This document shows, piece by piece, positions 15,721-26,449 of a DNA stretch of 31,402 nucleotides. The stretch covers positions 1 to 31,402 of the forward strand of contig LSIB01000103.1 of the NCBI GenBank assembly GCA_001556025.1, read 5' to 3'. The position numbers and the translations under genes are program-made. Each line of letters starts with the position of its first letter. Position 1 is the first letter of the stretch. Origin of the DNA: Rhizobiales bacterium CCH3-A5 (GTDB lineage Bacteria > Pseudomonadota > Alphaproteobacteria > Rhizobiales > Beijerinckiaceae). The notes below the pieces were generated by a model. The model was not told the DNA's origin. It did no database searches and saw only the letters and a program-made list of their open reading frames with translations.

Positions 15721-16190
15721 CGTGCAGCCTCATCGAAGATCGTCGCGGCGCGGCGCAGCACCTCGCCGAGTTCGCGCGTCGTCGGGAGGCCGCCGAGCCT
15801 GTGCGGATCGGCCCACATCACCGCGCCGGCTTCGGGACCGGGTTTCGCCTCGCCCGAGAGCCATTCACCGACGAAGCTCGCGACCACGAAATGATGTGTG
15901 ACCGCTCCCGTGTCGTCGCGTCCGAAGATCTCGACATGGCGGTTGAAGCCGATCAGGCGCGCCGTGACGCCGACCTCCTCCTCCAGCTCCCGCAGCGCGG
16001 CTTGCTCGAGCGTTTCGCCGGCCTCGACCTTGCCGCCCGGCAGCGACCAGAGCCGGTCGGCCGGCGGCTTGGTCCGCGTCGCCAGCAGCACTTTGCCGTC
16101 ACGGAAGACAGCGACCGAGGCCGCGAGCACGGGCCGCGTGGCCGCCTTGCCCGGCGTCGGAAACGCGATGATGCGGCCGCTCGTGCTCAC
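15714..16190 (-). CDS. NUDIX hydrolase (mirror copy)
   Basis: Identical in sequence to the gene at 15213-15689, with the complete Nudix box and GTG start overlapping the SDR copy. The two NUDIX copies face each other tail to tail across the 24-bp gap at the axis. If the palindrome is an artefact, this gene does not exist separately. Confidence 0.85.
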   Translation of the reverse strand: MSTSGRIIAFPTPGKAATRPVLAASVAVFRDGKVLLATRTKPPADRLWSLPGGKVEAGETLEQAALRELEEEVGVTARLIGFNRHVEIFGRDDTGAVTHHFVVASFVGEWLSGEAKPGPEAGAVMWADPHRLGGLPTTRELGEVLRRAATIFDEAARL

Positions 16191-16963
16191 ACGTGCTGCC
16201 CGCCATTGATGTGGAGTTCCGCGCCGGTAACGTAGCTCGACGCGTCGGTGCAGAGGAAATGGATCGCCTTGGCGACCTCGGCGGTCTTGCCGAGGCGTCC
16301 GAGCGGCAAGGTCGCGACGATCTTTTCGGTGCCGGGCGACAGGATGGCGGTGTCGATCTCGCCGGGAGAAATCGAGTTCACGCGGATGCCGAGCGGGCCG
16401 AAATCGGCTGCCATCTCGCGGGTCAGGCTGGCGAGCGCCGCCTTCGAGGTGGCGTAGGCCGCCCCCGCGAAGGGATGGACGCGGGAGCCCGCGATCGATG
16501 TGACGTTGACGATCGTGCCCTTGGCGACGGTCAGTTCGTCGAGCAACCCGCGCGCCAGCATGATCGGCGCGAAGAAATTGACCTGGAAGACCTTGTGCCA
16601 GTCGTTGAAGGAGGTCGTCGCGGCGCCGAGACGCGAGCCTTTCGGCCCCTTTGGCGAGATGCCGGCGTTGTTGACCAGCGCGTTGAGCTTGCCGCCTTCG
16701 GTCGCAAGCCGCTTCTTGATCTCGGCGATGCCGCGCATCGTGTCCTCGGGGTCGCCGAGATCGATCTGGACATGGTCGTCAGCCCCCGACGGCCACGGGC
16801 ATTTGTCGGAAAAGGCCTGGCGCGAGCAGGACAGGATGCGCCAGCCCGCCATGGCGAACTGCATCACCGTGGCGTGGCCGATGCCGCGGCTTGCGCCGGT
16901 CAATAGCATCACCGGCCGTTTGCCGGCCTCGGTCTTGGGGAAATCGAAAACCGGCATGGCCAT
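16187..16963 (-). CDS. Short-chain dehydrogenase/reductase (mirror copy)
   Basis: Identical to the protein of 14440-15216, with TGASRGIG, NNAG and the S-Y-K catalytic set. It keeps the same start (GAGGA-preceded ATG at 16963) and the same 4-bp overlap with the NUDIX gene. Confidence 0.85.
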   Translation of the reverse strand: MAMPVFDFPKTEAGKRPVMLLTGASRGIGHATVMQFAMAGWRILSCSRQAFSDKCPWPSGADDHVQIDLGDPEDTMRGIAEIKKRLATEGGKLNALVNNAGISPKGPKGSRLGAATTSFNDWHKVFQVNFFAPIMLARGLLDELTVAKGTIVNVTSIAGSRVHPFAGAAYATSKAALASLTREMAADFGPLGIRVNSISPGEIDTAILSPGTEKIVATLPLGRLGKTAEVAKAIHFLCTDASSYVTGAELHINGGQHV

Positions 16964-16976
16964 GGCGGGATAATCC

Positions 16977-17591
16977 TCAAGGGTAAAGTCGTTCGCGGGT
17001 CCAGGGCTCGGCGGCCGAGGACCTGCGGAAGACGACGCGATCATGCAGACGGAATGCGCCGTCGCGCCAGAACTCGATATAGACCGGCATGATCCTGAAG
17101 CCTGTCCAGTGCGGCGGGCGCGGAATCTCGCCAAGCCCGAAGCGCGCGGCATGGTATGCCACGGCCTTCTCCAGCGCGAAGCGGCTCTCCAGCGGCCGCG
17201 ACTGCTGCGAGGCCCAGGCGCCGATGCGGCTGTCGCGCGGGCGCGACCGGAAATAGGCGTCGGCCATCGCATCGTCCACGACCGAGACATGGCCGCGAAT
17301 GCGGACCTGTCGGCGAAGACTTTTCCAGTGGAACAACGCGGCCGCCTTCGGCTGGCCTAGCAGCTCCCGGCCCTTCTGGCTCTGCGTGTTGGTGTAGAAC
17401 ACGAAGTCGTCGCCGTCGCGGCCGTTCAGCAGCACCATGCGGCTGTTGGGCATGCCGTCCGCATCGACGGTGGAGAGCGCCATTCCGTGCGGGTCGTTGG
17501 GCTCGCTGAGCTTTGCTTCCTCAAACCAGTCCGCAAACAGGGCGAAGGGCTCGTCGGCCTGAGTGAAGTCACCGCTCGTTAACCGGTCCAC
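16977..17591 (-). CDS. pdxH: Pyridoxamine/pyridoxine 5'-phosphate oxidase (mirror copy)
   Basis: Identical to 13812-14426, starting at GTG 17591, with the intact PdxH C-terminal signature. A second identical pdxH in a single genome would be very unusual and supports an artefact. Confidence 0.86.
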   Translation of the reverse strand: MDRLTSGDFTQADEPFALFADWFEEAKLSEPNDPHGMALSTVDADGMPNSRMVLLNGRDGDDFVFYTNTQSQKGRELLGQPKAAALFHWKSLRRQVRIRGHVSVVDDAMADAYFRSRPRDSRIGAWASQQSRPLESRFALEKAVAYHAARFGLGEIPRPPHWTGFRIMPVYIEFWRDGAFRLHDRVVFRRSSAAEPWTRERLYP

Positions 17592-17663
17592 GTGTTTAAT
17601 CCTCGGTGGTTGAAGACGGCGTCGGGCGAGCGCGATCTGTGATCCTGGGACTTGCAGTGCATC

Positions 17664-17692
17664 TATATAGGGTAGCGTCAAAGGCGAGCCAA
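17664..17692 (-). promoter_or_regulatory. Candidate pdxH promoter (mirror copy)
   Basis: The same TTGGCT, 17-base spacer and TATATA as at 13711-13739, on the opposite strand. Confidence 0.4.
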
Positions 17693-17716
17693 AGCCTTCC
17701 GCAACACAGGACGCCT

Positions 17717-18175
17717 GTGCGCGGACTTTGTGTCGGCGGCGCGATGCTGCTCGCCTTCGCAAGCGCCGGCTGCTCGGTCTCGTTCCCGATTCTCGGGTTG
17801 TCGTCCAAGGCCGAGGACGAGGTCGTCACCACCTCCTCGGTGCTGCCGGCCCGCACGACGGCCAAGGGCGCGCTGACGTCGCTTTCGGCAGATCTCGGGC
17901 CCGAGGACATGCGCCGGGCCGAGGGCGCGCTGTCGGTCGCGCTCGATCCGCAGGGCAATGGCGCGCCGGTCTCCTGGGACAATCCCCAGAGCGGCATCAA
18001 GGGCGCGTTCACGCCTGTCGGCGGCCCCTATGTCAGCGCCGACGAGATCTGCCGCAGCTTCATCGCCAGCGTCCATCTGCAGACGAAGCTGACCCGCCTG
18101 CAGGGCAAGGCCTGCCGGCCGACGGGCGGGGAGTGGGTCGTCAAGGAGACGCAGCCCTGGAAAGGCTCCGTCTAG
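17717..18175 (+). CDS. RT0821/Lpp0805-like surface lipoprotein (mirror copy)
   Basis: Identical to 13228-13686. Here the plus strand shows the chosen start directly: AGGACGCCT followed by GTG 17717, then the lipoprotein signal ending in AGC. Confidence 0.7.
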   Translation: MRGLCVGGAMLLAFASAGCSVSFPILGLSSKAEDEVVTTSSVLPARTTAKGALTSLSADLGPEDMRRAEGALSVALDPQGNGAPVSWDNPQSGIKGAFTPVGGPYVSADEICRSFIASVHLQTKLTRLQGKACRPTGGEWVVKETQPWKGSV

Positions 18176-18325
18176 GGCGCGCCGCAGAAATCGCGGCTCG
18201 AACCCGATCTGGATGTTGCATTCCCGCCACAGCCTTCCCAGATACAGGCTCAATCAGATATCTGGCGCGCCTGAAGCCCGGCCGCGAGGCGTGAGGCCGG
18301 CGCGCCGCATCAATGGGGTTCATGA

Positions 18326-19234
18326 ATGCGCGACCCGTATCAGGTCCTGGGCGTCGCCCGCGCCGCCAGCGACGCCGAACTGAAGAAGGCTTATCGCAAG
18401 CGCGCCAAGGAACTGCATCCCGACCGCAATCGCGACGATCCGAAGGCGCAGGACCGTTTTTCCGAACTGAACACGGCCTATGAGATCCTCGGTGACGAGG
18501 CCAAGCGAAAGCAGTTCGACAGGGGCGAGATCGACGCCGAGGGCAAGCCGAAGTTCCAGGGCTTCGAGGGCATGGGAGCAGGACGCGGCGGACGCGCGGG
18601 CGGCTTCGAGTTCAATTTCGGAACCGGCGGATCGCCTTTCGGGCGCGGCGGGCCGGAGCCGGGCTTCGACCCTGCCGACATCTTCGGCTCGCTCTTCGGC
18701 GATGCGGCGAGGCGCGGCCGGGCGAGGCCCGAGCCGCAGAAGCCGGCAGACCAGAGCTTCACGCTCGAGGTGACGCTCGCGGAGGCCGCCAATGGCGCGT
18801 CGCGGCGCGTCAGACTGCCCGGCGGGCGCGAGCTCGAGGTTACGATCCCCGAGAACGTCTCGGACGGCAAGGTGATGCGCCTGCGCGGGCTGGGGCAGCC
18901 TTCTGCGCATGGCGGAGAGGCCGGCGACGTGATGATGACGATCCGGGTCAGACCAGATCCGCGCTTCACGGTCGAGGGGCGCGACCTGCGCACGCGCGTC
19001 GCGGTGCCGCTGGCGGTCGCCGTGCTGGGCGGGCCGATCCATGTGCCGACGCTGACCGGCGCGGTCGAGATGAAAATCCCGCCCCTGACGGGCACGACCA
19101 AATCCTTCCGCCTGCGCGGCAAGGGGTTGAAAGGCGAGAAGGGCGAGGTCGGCGACCTGTTTGCCGCGATCGACATCGAGATGCCGGCGAGCGACGAGGA
19201 GTTGGTCGCGCTGATGAAGGCGCGGGCGGTTTAG
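18326..19234 (+). CDS. DnaJ-family co-chaperone, class B (mirror copy)
   Basis: Identical to 12169-13077: a J domain with HPD, a glycine-rich linker and two C-terminal domains without a zinc domain. Confidence 0.86.
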   Translation: MRDPYQVLGVARAASDAELKKAYRKRAKELHPDRNRDDPKAQDRFSELNTAYEILGDEAKRKQFDRGEIDAEGKPKFQGFEGMGAGRGGRAGGFEFNFGTGGSPFGRGGPEPGFDPADIFGSLFGDAARRGRARPEPQKPADQSFTLEVTLAEAANGASRRVRLPGGRELEVTIPENVSDGKVMRLRGLGQPSAHGGEAGDVMMTIRVRPDPRFTVEGRDLRTRVAVPLAVAVLGGPIHVPTLTGAVEMKIPPLTGTTKSFRLRGKGLKGEKGEVGDLFAAIDIEMPASDEELVALMKARAV

Positions 19235-19283
19235 GTTTGGCAGACGGTCGGTGATCGTGACAACGAGAGCCGATGAGGATTGT

Positions 19284-19299
19284 CGGGCGGAGACGCCCG
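19284..19299. terminator. Short hairpin between convergent genes (mirror copy)
   Basis: The same CGGGCG/CGCCCG stem as at 12104-12119, between the mirrored dnaJ-like and dihydroorotase-like genes. Confidence 0.3.
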
Positions 19300-19438
19300 G
19301 AGACTGACTGGGTCTGCCGAAAAGGGTTCTCCTGCACTTGCCACGAAGGCTGGCGCCTGACGCGCATAGAGATACTCGCGCCCCAGCCCCGACGTTTATG
19401 GGGCAGCCTTGGGCGCGCGATCCATTGCGTCGGCCTCC

Positions 19439-20779
19439 TCACATGGCCCGCTCTAGCGCCTCCACGAACCGGGCCGGCTCGCCTTGGCTCGGCGTTGCCA
19501 ACTCCCCTTCCCACATCACCTTCCGCCCACGCACGAAGGTCCCGACGGGCCAGCCGGTGACGGTCACCCCGTCATATGGCGTCCAGCCGCATTTCGAGGC
19601 GATCCAGTCGTTGGTGATCGTCTGCCTGCGCTTGAGATCGACGATCGTGAAATCCGCGTCGTAGCCGGCCGCGATCCGGCCCTTGCCCTCCAGCCCGAAG
19701 ATACGCTGCGGCCCGGCGCTGCTCAGATCGACGAAGCGCTCCAGCGTCAGCCTGCCGGCGTTCACATGGTCGAGCATCACCGGCACCAGCGTCTGCACGC
19801 CCGGCATGCCGGAATGGCTTTCGGGATAGGGGTGGTGCTTCTCCTCATGGGTGTGTGGCGCGTGGTCGGAGCCGAGCACGTCGACGATGCCCTGCTCCAC
19901 CCCCCACCAGATTCTTTGGCGATGGCTCTCGTCGCGCAGCGGCGGGTTCATCTGGGCGTAGGTGCCGAGCCGCTCGTAGCAATCGGGCGCGACCAGCGTC
20001 AGGTGGTTGGGCAGAACCTCGACGGTCGCGACGTCCTTGTGGTCTCTCAGGAATTCCATCTCGCCGCCGGTCGAGATATGCAGGATATGCACCCTCGCTC
20101 CGGTCTCGCGCGCGATCCTGACCAGCCGTTTCGTGCAGGTCAGCGCCACTTCCGGCGAGCGCCAGACCGGGTGGCTCGACGGATCGCCTTTGACGCGCAG
20201 AGGCATGCGCTCGCGCAGCATCATCTCGTCTTCGGAATGGAAGGCGGCGCGACGGCGCGTCTGCCGCAGGATGGCGGCGACGCCCTCGTCGTCCTCGACC
20301 AGCAGATTCCCGGTCGAGGAACCCATGAACACCTTGATGCCGGCCGCGCCCGGCAGCCGCTCCAGTTCCGGAATATCGGCGACGTTCTCATGCGTGCCAC
20401 CGACCCAGAAGGCGAAGTCGCAATGCATGCGGTGCCGCCCGCGCCGCACCTTGTCCGCCAGCGCCGCCGCGTTCGTGGTCTGGGGATTGGTGTTGGGCAT
20501 CTCGAAGACGCAGGTCACGCCGCCGAGCACGGCCGCGCGCGAGCCCGATTCGAGGTCCTCCTTGTGGTCGAGCCCCGGCTCGCGGAAATGGACTTGTGAA
20601 TCGATCACGCCGGGCAGGATGTGCAGGCCGGTGCAGTCGACCACCTCGCCGGCCGAGGCGCGCGACAGGTCGCCGAGCGCGACGATCTTGCCATTGGTCA
20701 CCCCGAGGTCGCGCTGAATGCGCCCATCCTGATTCACCACCGTGCCGCCCCTGAGGATGAGGTCGAAGGTCGGGGGCAT
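19439..20779 (-). CDS. Dihydroorotase-like amidohydrolase (mirror copy)
   Basis: Identical to 10624-11964, including the glutamine replacing the first metal-binding histidine (DSQVHFREPG). Confidence 0.8.
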   Translation of the reverse strand: MPPTFDLILRGGTVVNQDGRIQRDLGVTNGKIVALGDLSRASAGEVVDCTGLHILPGVIDSQVHFREPGLDHKEDLESGSRAAVLGGVTCVFEMPNTNPQTTNAAALADKVRRGRHRMHCDFAFWVGGTHENVADIPELERLPGAAGIKVFMGSSTGNLLVEDDEGVAAILRQTRRRAAFHSEDEMMLRERMPLRVKGDPSSHPVWRSPEVALTCTKRLVRIARETGARVHILHISTGGEMEFLRDHKDVATVEVLPNHLTLVAPDCYERLGTYAQMNPPLRDESHRQRIWWGVEQGIVDVLGSDHAPHTHEEKHHPYPESHSGMPGVQTLVPVMLDHVNAGRLTLERFVDLSSAGPQRIFGLEGKGRIAAGYDADFTIVDLKRRQTITNDWIASKCGWTPYDGVTVTGWPVGTFVRGRKVMWEGELATPSQGEPARFVEALERAM

Positions 20780-20822
20780 GGCGGTCTCCGGGTTGAGCGG
20801 CGGCTTGAGAGCGCCTAACTAT

Positions 20823-20853
20823 CGGCCGCAACGCCGTTTGGAAACTGCGGCCG
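20823..20853. promoter_or_regulatory. Inverted repeat in the divergent gap (mirror copy)
   Basis: The same 8-bp inverted repeat with a 15-base spacer as at 10550-10580, between the mirrored dihydroorotase-like gene and ygfZ. Confidence 0.25.
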
Positions 20854-20866
20854 GGAGACTGAAACC

Positions 20867-21751
20867 ATGACCGCAGTGCAACTGATCGACCGTGGCGTCA
20901 TCCGCGTCGGCGGCGAGGAGGCGGCGGGCTTCCTGCAAGGCCTGCTGACCTGCGACATCGACAAGGTCACGCCCGGCCAGGCCGGCTACGGCGCGCTGCT
21001 GACACCGCAAGGCAAGATCATCAGCGATTGTCTCGTCGTCGCCGTCCCGAGCGAGGATGGCGGCGGCTTCCTGCTCGATGCCCCGTTGCTGCAGACCCCG
21101 GACCTGATGAAACGGCTGAAGCTCTACAGGCTGCGCTCCAGGGTCATCCTCGACGACCTCACCGCCGACAGCACGGTGATCGCAGCATCAGATGGCGGCG
21201 CGCTGCCCGAAGATGCGGGCCTCGTCTACGCCGATCCGCGCCTGCCGGCGCTGGGCGATCGCGCCATCACCGACCGCGCTGGAGTCACCGATATCGCGGG
21301 GCTGGACACGGATGCCTACCACGCCCGCCGCATCGCGCTCGGCGTGCCCGATGGCGGCAAGGACTTCGCTTACGGCGACGCGTTTCCCCATGAGGCCCTG
21401 CTCGACCAGCTTAACGGCGTCTCGTTCAAAAAGGGCTGCTATGTCGGGCAGGAGGTGGTCTCGCGCATGCAGCATCGCGGTACGGCCCGCACGCGCATCG
21501 TCCCGATCGTCTTCACCGAAGGGCTCGTGACCGAGATGGGCGTCGAGGCGACGGCCGGGGAGAAGACGCTCGGTCGCGTCGGCTCCTGCGCCAACGGGCG
21601 CGGGCTCGCCATGCTGCGGCTCGACCGCGTCGCCGATGCGATCGCCGCAGGCGAGCGGCTCGATGCCGGCGGCCTCGCCTTCACGGTGGAGAAGCCGGCC
21701 TTCGCGCGCTTCCCCTTCCCTGGCGAACCGGGTTTTGGAGCGGCCGCATGA
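20867..21751 (+). CDS. ygfZ: YgfZ/GcvT-like folate-binding protein (mirror copy)
   Basis: Identical to 9652-10536 with the KGCYVGQE motif. It overlaps the mirrored tag gene by the same ATGA junction. Confidence 0.85.
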   Translation: MTAVQLIDRGVIRVGGEEAAGFLQGLLTCDIDKVTPGQAGYGALLTPQGKIISDCLVVAVPSEDGGGFLLDAPLLQTPDLMKRLKLYRLRSRVILDDLTADSTVIAASDGGALPEDAGLVYADPRLPALGDRAITDRAGVTDIAGLDTDAYHARRIALGVPDGGKDFAYGDAFPHEALLDQLNGVSFKKGCYVGQEVVSRMQHRGTARTRIVPIVFTEGLVTEMGVEATAGEKTLGRVGSCANGRGLAMLRLDRVADAIAAGERLDAGGLAFTVEKPAFARFPFPGEPGFGAAA

Positions 21752-22386
21752 CGTCTGGCGACATGAGCGGCCGCTCCGCCGTCGAAGGGCCGGACGGGAA
21801 ATTCCGCTGCGTCTGGCCGGGAACCGACCCGCTCTACCTCGCCTATCACGATACCGAATGGGGCGTGCCGGAATATGACAGCCGCGCTTTGTTCGAGAAG
21901 CTGATCCTCGACGGGTTTCAGGCCGGCCTGTCCTGGATCACCATCCTGCGCAAGCGCGACGCCTTTCGCGCCGGCTTCGCGCAGTTCGAGCCGCAGGCGA
22001 TGGCGCGCTTCGGCGAGGCCGACGTCCAGCGCCTGCTCGGCGACGCCGGCATCATCCGCCATCGCGGCAAGATCGAGGGCGCGATCAGGAGCGCACGGGC
22101 CTATCTCGCCATCAGCGAGCGCGAGCCCTTCGCCGACTTCCTCTGGAAGCATCTCGACGGACGCGTGACGCAGAACGCCTACCGCACCCATGAGGAGGTG
22201 CCGACGCAGACGCCCGTCTCCGTCGCGATGGGCAAGGAACTTAAACGCGCCGGCTTCACCTTCTGCGGCCCCACCATCGTCTACGCCTTCATGGAGGCCT
22301 GCGGGCTGGTCAACGACCACCTCACCGGCTGCTTCCGCCGCGAGGAATGCGCGGCGCTGGCGCGCGATGTGCGGGCGGTCGCCTGA
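21748..22386 (+). CDS. tag: DNA-3-methyladenine glycosylase I (mirror copy)
   Basis: Identical to 9017-9655, with all four zinc ligands in place. It is followed after two bases by the mirrored HD gene. Confidence 0.87.
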   Translation: MTSGDMSGRSAVEGPDGKFRCVWPGTDPLYLAYHDTEWGVPEYDSRALFEKLILDGFQAGLSWITILRKRDAFRAGFAQFEPQAMARFGEADVQRLLGDAGIIRHRGKIEGAIRSARAYLAISEREPFADFLWKHLDGRVTQNAYRTHEEVPTQTPVSVAMGKELKRAGFTFCGPTIVYAFMEACGLVNDHLTGCFRREECAALARDVRAVA

Positions 22387-22388
22387 GC

Positions 22389-23030
22389 ATGCCCATGACT
22401 CCCCCCGCCCCGCGCGCCTGGCAGCGCATGCTGTCGGGCCGCCGGCTCGATCTGCTCGACCCCTCCCCGCTCGACATCGAGATCGCCGACATCGCCCATG
22501 GGCTCGCCCGCGTCGCGCGCTGGAACGGCCAGACGCAAGGCCCGCATTCCTTCTCGGTGGCGCAGCATTCGCTGCTGGTCGAGGCGATCGCCGACTGCCT
22601 CAACCCCGACTGGAGCGACACCCCCGAGCGGAGCGATTCCTGGCGGCTGATGGCGCTGCTGCACGATGCGCCCGAATACGTCATCGGCGACATGATCTCG
22701 CCCTTCAAGGTGGTGATGGGCGACGCCTACAAGGCGGTCGAAATACGACTGCTGGCTGCGATCCACCTGCGCCATGGGCTGCCCGCGACGACGCCGGCCG
22801 CGCTGAAGCGCAGAATCAAGGACGCCGACAGGATCGCCGCCTTCCTGGAGGCGACGGAACTCGCCGGCTTTAGCCGCGATGAGGCGCTGCGCTATTTCGG
22901 CCGGCCGCAGGCGCTGCCGCGCGCGGTTCTGGCATTGCTCGAACCGCTCTCGACGGAGGCAGCCCAGGCGCGCTTCCTCGCACGCTTCACGGCGCTCCAG
23001 CCTCAGCTCAACGCTCAGCCGGTGAGATAG
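22389..23030 (+). CDS. HD-domain phosphohydrolase (mirror copy)
   Basis: Identical to 8373-9014. Its 3' end again overlaps the TadG-like gene tail to tail, at 23015-23030. Confidence 0.8.
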   Translation: MPMTPPAPRAWQRMLSGRRLDLLDPSPLDIEIADIAHGLARVARWNGQTQGPHSFSVAQHSLLVEAIADCLNPDWSDTPERSDSWRLMALLHDAPEYVIGDMISPFKVVMGDAYKAVEIRLLAAIHLRHGLPATTPAALKRRIKDADRIAAFLEATELAGFSRDEALRYFGRPQALPRAVLALLEPLSTEAAQARFLARFTALQPQLNAQPVR

Positions 23031-24301
23031 GCCTTCGACACCACCTTCTGGAACAGCGCGTTCATCGCCTGCGAGATGCCGTCGGTCGGGGTCACCTCGA
23101 AGAACAGGCCGGGGCTGGCGCAGGCCTCCATGTTCTTGCCGATCTGCGATTGGAATGGGCTGATATAGGTCTTGTACCAGTCGTTCGTCGGCAGCGGCAG
23201 ATAGGTGGTGTAGAGCACCGCGATCCTGATGCCGCGATCCTTGATCGCCTTGCAGAAATTCGTGTCGATCGGCTCCTGGCAGCGCGAGCCGACGAGCGGC
23301 TTGGAGCAGCTCGACGGGTTGTAGAAATCGCCCACCCCGTCGGCGACGAAGTACAGAACCTTCTGCGGCTTGCTCGGGCTCGAACCGTCGCCAGGCGCCT
23401 CAATCTCCTTGTCGATCGCGGTCAGGTTCTTGTCGAAATCGGTGCACTGGTCGTTGTCGAAATTCTGCTTGGGGATCGACATCAGGTCGATCTTGCCCGC
23501 CGCCGCCTTGACCGAGGCGAGATCGGACGAGATGCCCTTGATCTGGGTCAGCTTCTTGCCGTCGCAGGATGCGCCGAACGTATAGGCCGCCATCCGGAAC
23601 TGGTTCTTCAGCGTCTGCGTGGTCGAGGCTGTGTCCATCAGTTGCTGCGAGGCCTGCCGCACCACGTCGATGCGCATCTGCACGCCGAGCTTCTTGGCGA
23701 GGTTGTAGTAGTTGTTCTTGTTGGACTGGTCGTGACAGGCGAAGGCGCATTTGTCCGAGGTGTTGGCGATCATCTTGTTGATGTCGGCCGTGGTCGCGCC
23801 AACGCCCATCGAGGGCGAATTGTCGAGCAGAAGGTAGAAATCGATATAAGGCGGGTTGGCCGCCGACGAACGCGCCCAGCCGCTGACGGACACGGTCTTG
23901 AACCCCGCGATCTTCATGAACGCGGTCTCGACCTTGGCGCTGTAGCTGACCTCGACCGCGCGGGTCGCGCCCGTCTGCGTCACGCTCACGCTGCGCTTTG
24001 CCAGCGTCGCGCCGGCATGGGCGACCTGCGCATCGAAGATGCGTTCGGCCTGGGCCTGCGCCTCTTCCGCGGTCTGCGTCATCGCCGTCTTGGAGACGGC
24101 GGCCAGCGCGGCGGCATCCGCCAGCGCGTTGAGGTGCTGCCGGCTGTTCGACGCGGTCGCGTAGTCGATCAGCGCTCCGGCACCCAGCACGATCGGCAGC
24201 AGCGCGAAGGCAAACAGCATGATCACGTTGCCGCGCTCGTCGGCGACGAAGCGCGAGGCGGCGTCACGCGGGCGGCTGTGCTGGTCTGGCGTCATGGTCA
24301 C
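23015..24301 (-). CDS. TadG-like vWA protein (mirror copy)
   Basis: Identical to 7102-8388, with the N-terminal membrane helix and the DNSPS MIDAS motif. Confidence 0.8.
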   Translation of the reverse strand: MTMTPDQHSRPRDAASRFVADERGNVIMLFAFALLPIVLGAGALIDYATASNSRQHLNALADAAALAAVSKTAMTQTAEEAQAQAERIFDAQVAHAGATLAKRSVSVTQTGATRAVEVSYSAKVETAFMKIAGFKTVSVSGWARSSAANPPYIDFYLLLDNSPSMGVGATTADINKMIANTSDKCAFACHDQSNKNNYYNLAKKLGVQMRIDVVRQASQQLMDTASTTQTLKNQFRMAAYTFGASCDGKKLTQIKGISSDLASVKAAAGKIDLMSIPKQNFDNDQCTDFDKNLTAIDKEIEAPGDGSSPSKPQKVLYFVADGVGDFYNPSSCSKPLVGSRCQEPIDTNFCKAIKDRGIRIAVLYTTYLPLPTNDWYKTYISPFQSQIGKNMEACASPGLFFEVTPTDGISQAMNALFQKVVSKAYLTG

Positions 24302-24589
24302 GGCTGCGGTCCTAGCGGCTGTTCGATGCCCAGAACGCGACGATTGTCTTTAATTGCGCGTGAAGCCGGCTGCGGAAACACCGGCCTATTGGCCAGTTTC
24401 GCGCCGCCGCGACCGGCAATCCCGCCGGTATCCTTGCCAGATCACTAAGGCGATGCGCCGGCAGGGCACAGCCGAGCGCAGGGCCAGGACGCGTGATCTT
24501 TCCCGTTTTCGAAAAGCTGAGCCGCCATTCAAGACGATTGCGTCGAAAGCGCAGCGCGCGCATGGTTCGCGCCAGCACAGGAGACGATC

Positions 24590-26200
24590 ATGTCCGCAGT
24601 CGAGAAGCCGTCCGCAAACCTCCCCAAGGGCGTCGTGATCAAGGGCGCGATGGGCGACCGTTTCGACGAGATCCTGAGCCATGACGCGCTCGCCTTCGTG
24701 GCCGATCTGCAGCGCCGCTTCAACGAGACGCGCAAGCGCCTGCTGAGCCTCCGCGCCGAGCGCCAGAAGCGCTTCGACGCCGGCGAGACGCCGGACTTCC
24801 TGGCCGAGACGAAGCATATCCGCGAAGGCGACTGGAAGGTCGCGCCGATCCCCGCCGATCTGCAGGACCGCCGCGTCGAGATCACCGGCCCTGTCGACCG
24901 CAAGATGATCGTCAATGCGCTGAACTGCGGCGCAAAGGTCTTCATGGCCGATTTCGAGGACGCCTCCTCGCCGGTCTGGGCCAACATGATCGAGGGCCAG
25001 ATCAACCTGAAGGACCGCTGGGCGAACAAGATCGACTTCACCGACGCGACGACCGGCAAGGCCTATGCGCTCAAAGCCAACCCGGCCGTGCTGATCATCC
25101 GCCCGCGCGGCTGGCACCTGCCTGAAGCCCATATCGAGATCGACGGCGAGGTCGCATCCGGCTCGCTGGTGGATTTCGGGCTCTATCTCTTCCACAACGC
25201 CAAGGCCGCGCTGGCTGCAGGCTCCGGCCCCTATTTCTACCTGCCCAAGCTCGAGAGCCACCTCGAAGCCCGGCTCTGGAACGACGTGTTCGTCGCCGCG
25301 CAGAACGCGCTCGGCCTCAAGGTCGGCACGATCAAGGCGACCGTGCTGATCGAGACGCTGCCCGCCGCTTTCGAGATGGACGAGATCCTGTTCGAGCTGA
25401 AGGACCATATCGCCGGCCTCAACTGCGGCCGCTGGGACTACATCTTCTCCTTCATCAAGAAGCTCGCCCGTAACCCGGCCTTCGTCCTGCCCGACCGTTC
25501 GCAGGTCGTGATGACGAAAGCCTTCCTGCGCGCCTATTCGCTGCTGCTGATCAAGACCTGCCACCGCCGCGGCGCCTTCGCCATGGGCGGCATGGCGGCG
25601 CAGATCCCGGTCAAGAACAACCCCGAGGCCAATGCGGCCGCCTTCGCCAAGGTCAAGGCCGACAAGGAGCGCGAGGCCGGCGACGGCCATGACGGTACCT
25701 GGGTCGCCCATCCCGACCTCGTCCCCGTCGCGATGGAGGTGTTCGACCGGCTGATGCCGCAGAAGAACCAACTCGACAAGGCCCGCGAGGACGTCAGCGT
25801 CACCGCGAAGGACCTGCTCGAAGTCCACCAGGGCACGCGCTCGGAAGAGGGCTTCCGCGAAAACATCCGCGTCGGCGTGCAATATCTCGAAGCCTGGCTG
25901 CGCGGCCGCGGCGCGGTGCCGATCTACAATATGATGGAGGACGCTGCGACCGCCGAGATCAGCCGCGCCCAGATCTGGCAGTTCGTCGCCTATGGCGTCG
26001 AGGTCGACGGCGGCACGAAGGTAACGCCGGAGCTGTTCAAGCGCTGCCTGACCGAGGAGATGGAGCGGGTGAAGGGCGAACTCGGCGCGGAGGCTTACGA
26101 CAAGGGGCGGTTCCCCGAGGCGATCGAGCTGTTCTCGGGGCTCTCGCTGGCGCCGCAGTTCGAGGAGTTTTTGACGCTGCCGGCTTATGGGAAGTTGTGA
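24590..26200 (+). CDS. Malate synthase A (mirror copy)
   Basis: Identical to 5203-6813. The ribosome site AGGAG before ATG 24590 can be read directly on this strand. Confidence 0.87.
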   Translation: MSAVEKPSANLPKGVVIKGAMGDRFDEILSHDALAFVADLQRRFNETRKRLLSLRAERQKRFDAGETPDFLAETKHIREGDWKVAPIPADLQDRRVEITGPVDRKMIVNALNCGAKVFMADFEDASSPVWANMIEGQINLKDRWANKIDFTDATTGKAYALKANPAVLIIRPRGWHLPEAHIEIDGEVASGSLVDFGLYLFHNAKAALAAGSGPYFYLPKLESHLEARLWNDVFVAAQNALGLKVGTIKATVLIETLPAAFEMDEILFELKDHIAGLNCGRWDYIFSFIKKLARNPAFVLPDRSQVVMTKAFLRAYSLLLIKTCHRRGAFAMGGMAAQIPVKNNPEANAAAFAKVKADKEREAGDGHDGTWVAHPDLVPVAMEVFDRLMPQKNQLDKAREDVSVTAKDLLEVHQGTRSEEGFRENIRVGVQYLEAWLRGRGAVPIYNMMEDAATAEISRAQIWQFVAYGVEVDGGTKVTPELFKRCLTEEMERVKGELGAEAYDKGRFPEAIELFSGLSLAPQFEEFLTLPAYGKL

Positions 26201-26208
26201 GGGTGAAC

Positions 26209-26252
26209 ACATCGCTCAAGATGCTGCGCTCATGCAGCAGCTTGAGCGATGT
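26209..26252 (+). terminator. Hairpin downstream of malate synthase (mirror copy)
   Basis: The same 19-bp stem with one mismatch and 6-base loop as at 5151-5194, starting 9 bp after the malate synthase stop. Confidence 0.55.
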
Positions 26253-26449
26253 AACCTCTGTTCATCCAGCATCGCGAAAATATGCCATCTACTCTAATAT
26301 CTGAGATTTGAGTCGTTGCGATCGAAATTAAGGATATGCGGATTTAAGAGTGGGCGCGGTGGAACCTCGAATGTTACACTTTCACGGCAATGTGGGATGT
26401 TAGGATTGCCCTGAAGTACCCGGCCGAACGGCGAGTGTTTACGGGCGTT